Origin: Pseudolysinimonas kribbensis
Lineage (GTDB): Bacteria; Actinomycetota; Actinomycetes; Actinomycetales; Microbacteriaceae
NCBI RefSeq assembly: GCF_030161895.1
Contig: NZ_BSVB01000001.1
Coordinates: forward strand, 2,914,001-2,978,000
Direction of reading: 5' to 3'
Length of the DNA stretch: 64,000 nucleotides
Below are positions 57,909 through 64,000 of this stretch, piece after piece. Position numbers and translations under genes: made by a program. Each line of letters opens with the position of its first letter. Position 1 is the first letter of the stretch. The notes under the pieces are model-generated. The model made no database searches and had not been told where the DNA came from. It saw only the letters and a list, made by a program, of their open reading frames with translations.

Positions 57909-58562
57909 ATGGACGTGATCGGCACTCAACCGGCTCCGTCGCGGAGCGAGATTGCGGGCCTCATCCGCAATGAACCGGTGCAGGCGCGCAGCGCGGCCCG
58001 CCTCACCGCACTACTGGACGCCGCCGCCGCCGTCATCGACGAGATCGGCTACGAGCGGCTCACGACCGCGATGGTCGCCGAGCGCGCCGGTGCATCGATC
58101 GGCACGGTCTACCGCTACTTCCCCGACCGGATCGCCGTGCTGCAGAGCCTCTCCGCACGCAACGCGGACCGCGTGACGGGCCGGATCCTCTCCGACATCG
58201 ACGACGAGCGTCATGGCGATGCGATGGCTGCGCTGCACGGCGGCATCGCGGCGCTCGTGGATGCGTTCCGCAGCGAGCCGGGCTTCGCCTCGCTCCGCTT
58301 CGGCGACGTGCTGGACCTGCGGCCCGCCGAGGGATCGCCGGCCTACGCCGTGCTCGCCGAGCGCATCATCGAGGCGCTCCGGGAGCGGTTCGGCGTCGCC
58401 GAGCACAAGGATCTGCCGGTCGCCATGGAGAGCGCGATCGTCGCCATCGACGCGATCGCGGCGCGCGCGTTCGCGCGCGACGCGGGCGGGTCGGCCGCGT
58501 TCCTCGGTCACGGCCCCGAGATCAGCGCTCAGCTCGTCGGGGAATATCTGAGCGCACGCTGA
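57909..58562 (+). CDS. TetR family transcriptional regulator
   Basis: This 217-residue protein has a TetR DNA-binding domain at about residues 30-75 (RLTTAMVAERAGASIGTVYRYF) and a helical C-terminal domain. It precedes the betaine/choline transporter operon in the same direction and is 92 bases from it, so it may control it. GGAAGGAC precedes ATG 57909. Confidence 0.9.
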   Translation: MDVIGTQPAPSRSEIAGLIRNEPVQARSAARLTALLDAAAAVIDEIGYERLTTAMVAERAGASIGTVYRYFPDRIAVLQSLSARNADRVTGRILSDIDDERHGDAMAALHGGIAALVDAFRSEPGFASLRFGDVLDLRPAEGSPAYAVLAERIIEALRERFGVAEHKDLPVAMESAIVAIDAIAARAFARDAGGSAAFLGHGPEISAQLVGEYLSAR

Positions 58563-58654
58563 GTTTCCTCATGCAGCACGGGTGATCCGCGCTGTCGGTG
58601 GGCTCGAATAGTCTTCGGTCACCGACCCACCCGGCAGCGAGGAGCAGACCCGCG

Positions 58655-59560
58655 ATGATCGAGTTCCGCTCCGTCTCCAAGACCTATCAGGACGGCACCG
58701 CGGCCGTCGAGGACTTCTCGCTGGAGATCCCCGCACGCCGGATCACGGTGCTGGTCGGGTCGAGCGGTTCCGGCAAGACGACGGTCATGCGCATGATCAA
58801 CCGCATGGTCGACCCGACCAGCGGCACGGTCGAGATCGACGGCGTCGACGTCGCCACCCGCGAGCCGGTTCAGCTGCGCCGCGGCATCGGCTACATCATG
58901 CAGAACTCGGGCCTGCTGCCGCATCGCTCGGTGCTCGACAACATCACGACGGTTCCGCGGCTGACCGGTGTCTCGAAGGCCGACGCCCGCCGACGCGCCT
59001 TCGAGCTCATGGAGGTCGTCGGTCTCGAGCGCTCGCTCGCCGATCGCTATCCGAGCCAGCTCTCGGGCGGGCAGCAGCAGCGCGTCGGCGTCGCGCGCGG
59101 GCTGGCGGTCGACCCCAACATCCTGCTCATGGACGAGCCGTTCAGTGCCGTCGACCCGATCGTGCGCGACGAACTCCAGCAGGAGGTGCTGCGCATCCAG
59201 GCGGAGCTCGCCAAGACGATCGTCTTCGTCTCGCACGACATCGACGAGGCGTTCCTGCTCGGCGATCAGGTGGTCGTGCTCGAGCGCGGCGGCCACATCG
59301 TGCAGCAGGGGACGCCGACCGAGATCCTCGCCAACCCCGCGACCGACTTCGTGGCGACCTTCATCGGCGCCGAGCGCGGCAAGCGCCGGCTCGTCGTGAG
59401 CGACTCGACCCCGGCGATCGGCGATGACCGGGTGCTGGTCGACGGCGGCGGATACCCGGTGGGCATCATCGCGGCACCCGGAGGCCGGCTCGAGGCCGGC
59501 AATCCCAACCCGAAGTCGCGCAGCGTCTCGAACAAGACCGACCAGGCGGGAGACGCCTGA
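58655..59560 (+). CDS. Glycine betaine/choline ABC transporter ATP-binding protein
   Basis: This 301-residue ATPase has Walker A GSSGSGKTT at residues 35-43, signature LSGGQQQR, Walker B ILLMDEP and the switch His in FVSHDIDEA. OpuCA/ProV-like, but it lacks the C-terminal CBS pair seen in osmosensing members. GAGGAG precedes ATG 58655. Its stop overlaps the first permease. Confidence 0.93.
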   Translation: MIEFRSVSKTYQDGTAAVEDFSLEIPARRITVLVGSSGSGKTTVMRMINRMVDPTSGTVEIDGVDVATREPVQLRRGIGYIMQNSGLLPHRSVLDNITTVPRLTGVSKADARRRAFELMEVVGLERSLADRYPSQLSGGQQQRVGVARGLAVDPNILLMDEPFSAVDPIVRDELQQEVLRIQAELAKTIVFVSHDIDEAFLLGDQVVVLERGGHIVQQGTPTEILANPATDFVATFIGAERGKRRLVVSDSTPAIGDDRVLVDGGGYPVGIIAAPGGRLEAGNPNPKSRSVSNKTDQAGDA

Positions 59561-60258
59561 TGGACTGGGGATGGATCGGGCGCAACCTCGACCTCATCGG
59601 CGGACGCGTGCTGGAGCACGTGGCGCTCACGGCACCGCCGATCGTGATCGGGCTCGTGCTGTCCATCCCCCTCGGTTACTGGGCCAGCCGGTCGCGCGTG
59701 GCGCGATCGATCCTGCTCGTGCTCGGCAACATCGTGTACACGATCCCCGCAATCGCGCTGCTGGTGCTCGTGCCGGTGCTCCTGGGCGGTGCGATCCTCG
59801 ACCCGGTCAACCTCGTGATCGCCCTCACGCTGTACGCGCTGGCCCTCATGGTCCGCAGCGCGGCCGACGCCTTCGCGGCCGTGCCGCATGACGTCGTGTC
59901 GTCGGCGACCTCGATCGGCTACTCGGCGTGGCAGCGGTTCTTCGCCGTCGAGCTGCCGCTCGCGGGGCCCGTCCTGCTTGCCGGCATCCGTGTCGTCTCG
60001 GTGAGCACGGTGAGCCTCGCGAGCGTCGGCGCCCTGACCGGGATCGAGAACCTCGGCTCGTTCTTCATCGATGCGTTCCAGCGGCAGTTCCTCACCGAGG
60101 CGCTCGTCGGGATCGTCGCGGTGCTCGTCGTCGCGGCGGTGTTCGACGTGGTCCTGCAGCTGCTCGGACGGCTGCTCATGCCGTGGAACCGTCGCAACCG
60201 TCGTGCCGCCGAGAACCCGGCGCTGCTGCGCACCCCGCCGATCGGTGGTGTCGCATGA
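59560..60258 (+). CDS. Betaine/choline ABC transporter permease
   Basis: This 232-residue membrane protein has five or six helices and the BPD-transport loop around SSATSIGYSAWQRFFAVELP. Starts and stops overlap on both sides (ATGA), so the operon is tightly coupled. Confidence 0.93.
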   Translation: MDWGWIGRNLDLIGGRVLEHVALTAPPIVIGLVLSIPLGYWASRSRVARSILLVLGNIVYTIPAIALLVLVPVLLGGAILDPVNLVIALTLYALALMVRSAADAFAAVPHDVVSSATSIGYSAWQRFFAVELPLAGPVLLAGIRVVSVSTVSLASVGALTGIENLGSFFIDAFQRQFLTEALVGIVAVLVVAAVFDVVLQLLGRLLMPWNRRNRRAAENPALLRTPPIGGVA

Positions 60259-61024
60259 TCTTCGTGCAGGCCATCGCGTGGATCCTCGACGGCGGGCACT
60301 GGGTCGGGCGGGCCGGGGCCGGCAACCCCGCCATCCTGCAACGACTCGGGGAGACCCTCGGCATCTCGGTCATCAGCGTGGCGATCGCGGTCGTCATCGC
60401 CGTGCCCCTCGGAGTGCTCATCGGCCACACCGGCCGCGGGCGGCTCGTGGCGATCCTCGCGTCGAACGTCGCGCGCGCGCTGCCGACGCTCGGCCTGCTG
60501 TCGATCCTCCTGCTGCTCATCGGCATCAACGCCGTGCCGATCGCCATCGTGCTCGTGCTGCTCGGCATCCCGCCGATGCTCGCGGGCGCCTACGCCGGCG
60601 TGGAGGCGGTCAACCGCGACACGATCGACGCGGCGCGTGCGGTCGGGATGACGGAGTGGCAGATCGTGGTGCGGGTCGAGCTCCCGCTCGCGGCGAGCCT
60701 GCTGGTCGGCGGGTTCCGCGCGACCGTGCTGCAGGTGATCGCGACCACCACCGTGGCGTCGGCGTTCGCCTTCGGCGGCTTCGGCATCTACCTCATCAAC
60801 GGGCTCGCCCAGAACGACTTCGTGCAGATGCTCGCGGGCGCGATCCTCGTGACCGTGCTCTGCCTCCTCATCGACGGTGCTCTCGCCGTCGTCCAGCGAC
60901 TCGTCGCGCCGCGGGCGTTCCCCGCGGCCCGGCGGATTCGGCTTCGCCGAAGAAGGGCCGCCGGGCATTCCGGTCCGCGGCCGTCACGGGGCCGCGGTCC
61001 CTCCAGGAAGGTATGCAGTCATGA
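60255..61024 (+). CDS. Betaine/choline ABC transporter permease
   Basis: This 256-residue second permease has the loop DAARAVGMTEWQIVVRVELP. The frame breaks at the C run 60920-60923, one short. After correction the protein ends SLQEGMQS at TGA 61022-61024, overlapping the next ATG; uncorrected, the frame runs on to 61139. Confidence 0.92.
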
Positions 61025-61950
61025 AGAAGATCTCCAGAGGCGCGATCGCGGCCATCGCCGCGACGGTGGCGATCGGCCTGACGCTCGCCGGGTGCGCCAA
61101 CTCGAAGAGCCTGAGCGGCGGCGGATCGGGTGGCGGTGACGGCGGCTCGATCACGGTCGGCTCCGCGAACTTCCCCGAGAACGTCGCACTCGCGTACGTG
61201 TACGGGCAGGCGCTCGCCGCGGACGGCGTGAAGGTCAGCTACAAGGTCAACATCGGCGCGCGCGCCGCCTACATCCCGGCGCTCGAGAAGGGCGAGATCA
61301 ACCTCATCCCCGAGTACGCCGGCAGCATCCTGTCGTTCCTCGACAAGAACGCGAACCAGAAGTCGAGCGATGACGTCAAGACGGCGCTCGACAGCGCGCT
61401 GCCGAAGGGGCTCACCGCGACCGATTTCGCGCCGGCCGCCGACTCCGACTCGCTCAACGTGACGCCGGAGTTCGCGCAGAAGAACGGGCTGAAGTCGATC
61501 GCCGACCTCAGCAAGCTCTCGTCGGTGACGCTGACCGCCAATCCGGAGTTCGAGACCCGGCCGGACGGCATCCCGGGGCTGAAGAGCGTCTACGGCCTGA
61601 CGAACATCACGTTCTCGCCGATCAACGACGGCGGTGGCCCCGCGACGCTGAAGGCCCTGCTCGACGGCACGACCCAGGTCGCCGACATCTACTCCACGAC
61701 GCCGTCGATCCTCGACAACAAGCTCGTGACCCTCGACGACCCGAAGAACCTGTTCGCGTCGCAGCAGGTGGTGCCGATCGGCACGACGAGCAAGCTGAGC
61801 CACAAGATCACGGCGCTCCTGAACAAGGTGTCGGCCAAGCTCACCACCAAGGATCTGCTCGAGTTCAACAAGCGGATCAGCGGCGACGAGAAGGCCGACC
61901 CGAAGGCGGTCGCCTCCGACTGGCTGAAGGACAACGGCTTCTCGAAGTAA
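61021..61950 (+). CDS. Betaine/choline ABC transporter substrate-binding lipoprotein
   Basis: This 309-residue OpuAC-like protein has lipobox TLAGC at about residue 22 and a Ser/Gly linker. It has the ProX/OsmF-like segments VGSANFPENVALAYVYGQAL and EYAGSIL. It captures a quaternary amine such as glycine betaine or choline. It is last in the operon, after ATPase, permease and permease. Confidence 0.92.
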   Translation: MKKISRGAIAAIAATVAIGLTLAGCANSKSLSGGGSGGGDGGSITVGSANFPENVALAYVYGQALAADGVKVSYKVNIGARAAYIPALEKGEINLIPEYAGSILSFLDKNANQKSSDDVKTALDSALPKGLTATDFAPAADSDSLNVTPEFAQKNGLKSIADLSKLSSVTLTANPEFETRPDGIPGLKSVYGLTNITFSPINDGGGPATLKALLDGTTQVADIYSTTPSILDNKLVTLDDPKNLFASQQVVPIGTTSKLSHKITALLNKVSAKLTTKDLLEFNKRISGDEKADPKAVASDWLKDNGFSK

Positions 61951-61955
61951 CCCGA

Positions 61956-61990
61956 AGCGGGTCGGGTGGCGCGGAGCTACTCGACCCGCT
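61956..61990. terminator. Weak inverted repeat at convergent gene ends
   Basis: AGCGGGTCG (61956-61964) pairs with CGACCCGCT (61982-61990). It lies between and inside the ends of the convergent binding-protein and DedA genes. There is no T tract. Confidence 0.4.
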
Positions 61991-62699
61991 CGGTCTCGTC
62001 GTCGTCCCAGTGGTGAGCCTGGTGGCGCTCGACGAGCTTGCGCACGACGAGCAGCACCACGAGGAAGACGACGACCGCGCCCACGAAGACGTACCCGAGG
62101 AAGTGCAGCTGGCCGACCAGCTGTCGATAGCTGCCCGCGGCGAGCGTGCCGAACGTCACATACAGCGTCGCCCAGATGGCGCACGCGGGAGCCGTCCAGG
62201 CCAGGAAGCGGCGGTAACGCATCTCGCCTGCCCCCGCGGAGAGCGGCACGAGGGCGTGCAGCACCGGCAGGAACCGCGAGACGAACACCGCGGGACCGCC
62301 GCGGCGGCGCACGTAGCGCTCGGCGCGCGCCCAGTTCCTCTCGCCGATCCGCCGGCCGAGCCGGGAGTGCCGGATGCCGTGGCCGAACCAGCGCCCGAGC
62401 GCGAATCCGACGCTCTCGCCGGCCAGCGAACCCGCCACCACGGCGACGAGGAGCGCGACGTACTCCACGGGCGACATGACGGCCGTGCTGGCGACGATGA
62501 CGATGGTGTCGCCGGGGACGACGAGCCCGACGAGGATCGAGGTCTCGCAGAACATGCCGACGGCGGCGAGGAGCGTGCGGACCACCGGGTCGACGTGGTG
62601 CACGGTCGCGAGGATCCAGAGCAGCAGCTGATTCACCGCGTCGTTGAACCCCGCGAAGAACGATCCGATGGCCGCCAGGACCTCGCCGAGCCAGGTCAT
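61977..62699 (-). CDS. DedA family membrane protein
   Basis: This 240-residue protein has the SNARE-associated DedA domain, with GLVVPGDTIVIVAS and FVSRFLPVLHALVPLSAG (the conserved helix-breaking loop, with histidine in place of the usual arginine after LPxL) and four to five helices. DedA proteins act in lipid flippase-like functions. Its ATG overlaps the pabC stop. Confidence 0.92.
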   Translation of the reverse strand: MTWLGEVLAAIGSFFAGFNDAVNQLLLWILATVHHVDPVVRTLLAAVGMFCETSILVGLVVPGDTIVIVASTAVMSPVEYVALLVAVVAGSLAGESVGFALGRWFGHGIRHSRLGRRIGERNWARAERYVRRRGGPAVFVSRFLPVLHALVPLSAGAGEMRYRRFLAWTAPACAIWATLYVTFGTLAAGSYRQLVGQLHFLGYVFVGAVVVFLVVLLVVRKLVERHQAHHWDDDETERVE

Positions 62700-63492
62700 G
62701 CCGGCATCACCTCGGGAAGCGGTCGGCGCAGTGCGTCGAGCCGCCGGCGCCACGTCGCGAGGCGCCCCGGTTCGGCGGCGGGCGCGGGACCTCCGGGCCA
62801 GCCGGTCACGATCCGGATGCCGTGCAGCGAGTTCAGTGCCCAGATCTCGAACCCGTCGAGGTCGTCGGGCGCGACCCGCTCGTGCCGCACGTCGATGCCG
62901 AGCGCCGTCGCGAGCACCACGAGGGCGCCCACGGTGACGCCGGGCAGCTGCGGGATCGCGGTGTCGGGCACGCAGAGCGCGTCGCCGTGCCACCAGGCGA
63001 GGTTCGACGTCGTGGTCTCGGCGACCGATCCGTCGGATGCCAGGAGGACGACGTCGTCGACGCCGCCGGTCCGGGCGGTCGCGCGGATCGCGGCGAGAGC
63101 GTCGAGGTCCGGTCCCTTGATCGTCGGCGCGGATCGGGGATCGGCGCCGCGATGCGTGGCCAGGGTGATGCCGCGGACGCGTTCGGGCGCCGGGCGCACG
63201 CGCAGCGCGAGATCCGGCGCGTCCGCGGTCGTGCCTGCGAGTTCGAGACGCGGGAACCACGCGCCGGTACGGGGAGGGCGGCGAGCGCGGCATCCCAGAA
63301 TGCGGCGCCGTCCGTTCCCGCCCGGGCGGCGACCCCCTGCAGGAACCGGTCGCGGTGCGCGTCCAGCCCGAGTGCCGTGCCGTCCTCGAGCAGCCAGGAG
63401 TCGGCGACCGCCGGCGACCCCGACGGCAGGGCTTCCGCATCGAGCGGTTCGAGCCGTCCGGCGCGCCACCGGAAGGCGCTCGGCGGACTCAT
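62696..63492 (-). CDS. pabC: Aminodeoxychorismate lyase-like class IV aminotransferase
   Basis: This 265-residue PLP enzyme releases p-aminobenzoate from aminodeoxychorismate in folate synthesis. The PLP lysine is probably that in PTIKGPDLDA, followed by VVLLASDGSVAETTTSNLAWW and LPGVTVGAL. The frame breaks at the G run 63271-63274, one short. The ATG at 63492 is divergent from the pabB ATG at 63505 with 12 bases between; its -10 TACCCT overlaps the pabB start codon. Confidence 0.88.
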
Positions 63493-63505
63493 AGGGTCAA
63501 GGGTA
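63492..63505. promoter_or_regulatory. Divergent leaderless control region of pabC and pabB
   Basis: The 12 bases between the two start codons hold both -10 boxes. The plus-strand box TAGGGT (63492-63497) lies seven bases before the pabB ATG, and the minus-strand box TACCCT (63505-63500) lies seven bases before the pabC ATG. Each box overlaps the other gene's start codon. Confidence 0.65.
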
Positions 63506-64000
63506 TGCACGGGGCCGCGGAACGCATCCCCTCGGGACGGACATCCGGCCCGAGCGTCTGTTCGCCGACCTCGCGGCCGAGCACGAGCACGTGTTCTGGC
63601 TTGACGGCGGCGTCGGGCGCGTGAGCCGGATCGGCGTCGGCAGCGCCGTCGCCCTGGAGCGGGGTGCGGTGCTGCCGGGCGTTCGAGCCGCGCTCGCCGA
63701 CGCGCCCGCCGGCCTGGTCGGCTGGCTCGGCTACGAGCTGCGGTCCGAGACCATGGGGATGCCGCCGTCCCGCCCCCGCGCCTGCCGTCCGCCGCGTTCC
63801 TCCGCGTCGAACGCGAGTACGTGGTCGAGTCGCCGGGCCCACCCACGGGCGCCGCGCCGCCACCGGCACGGCACGAGTCTCCGACCGTCACGCGCCGCGA
63901 CACCGACGCCGCATACCTGGCGAAGATCGCCGCGGCCCAGGAGGCGATCCTCCGCGGCGACGCCTACCTGCTCTGCCTCACGACCGACTACCGCGTCGAC
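63505..64000 (+). CDS. pabB: Aminodeoxychorismate synthase component I (5' part)
   Basis: Only the first ~165 residues are in the window. They show LVGWLGYELRSETMG and IAAAQEAILRGDAYLLCLTTDY, the conserved parts of chorismate-binding component I proteins. It supplies aminodeoxychorismate to the divergent pabC. Two breaks occur in C runs at 63528-63531 and 63773-63777, one short each. Confidence 0.88.

Noticed and set aside
60255..61139. Permease extended through the start of the binding-protein gene
   Set aside because: A missing C at 60920-60923 shifts the frame; correction gives a stop that overlaps the next ATG.

Overview
The window is a very GC-rich actinobacterial chromosome segment, most likely from the family Microbacteriaceae (Microbacterium or a close relative). 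This rests on base composition, heavy GTG use as a start codon, ultrashort actinobacterial features (an ileS T-box leader, leaderless promoters of the form TANNNT-N6/7-ATG) and the gene order rne-rplU-rpmA-obg-proB-proA-nadD-rsfS-tRNA-Ala. No prophage, CRISPR array, insertion sequence or rRNA was found. The one tRNA is tRNA-Ala(GGC).

Layout. 0.2-7.8 kb: M3 metallopeptidase facing an ArsR-type regulator, a lipoprotein, a GNAT acetyltransferase, valS and a membrane-anchored protein. 7.8-15.3 kb: a LacI-family regulator divergent from an ABC sugar importer (lipoprotein plus two permeases), a ThuA-like protein and a Gfo/Idh/MocA dehydrogenase, followed by a second membrane-anchored protein. 15.3-23 kb: a metabolite symporter facing its probable TetR regulator, then T-box-ileS-folC-DUF4233-ndk. 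23-24.5 kb: a periplasmic disulfide pair (DsbA-like and VKOR). 24.8-36.8 kb: the housekeeping block rne to tRNA-Ala, interrupted by an MFS transporter and its GntR regulator. 36.8-39 kb: pxpABC (5-oxoprolinase). 39-46 kb: a UdgX-type uracil-DNA glycosylase, Nudix and DUF1353 proteins, then a flavin-dependent monooxygenase, two alpha/beta hydrolases and a DHA2 exporter. 46-48 kb: an anti-sigma/ECF sigma pair and a UbiA prenyltransferase. 48.2-54.4 kb: a second LacI regulator, a GH13 alpha-glucosidase and its ABC importer. 54.4-58.6 kb: a winged-helix protein, a small membrane protein, a methyltransferase, an App1-type phosphatase and a TetR regulator. 58.6-62 kb: a glycine betaine/choline ABC importer. 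62-64 kb: DedA, pabC and the 5' part of pabB (cut by the window end).

The main caveat is that about 33 genes or gene segments carry frame breaks, and nearly all sit in G or C runs that are one base short (occasionally two). Essential genes such as valS, ileS, obg and rne are affected. I therefore read these as sequencing or assembly homopolymer errors, not pseudogenes, and annotate each gene across its break. After restoring the missing bases every gene length is a whole number of codons.

The most interesting signals are regulatory or structural rather than a new enzyme system. They are the stereotyped leaderless promoters, several of which reuse the upstream gene's TAG stop as the first half of the -10 box; a 12-bp divergent pabC/pabB control region; four TGCAAA elements phased at exactly 14 bp upstream of an ArsR gene; a mobile-type palindrome fused onto the 3' end of folC; and a long repeat protein between nadD and rsfS. 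I found no convincing novel multi-gene system.
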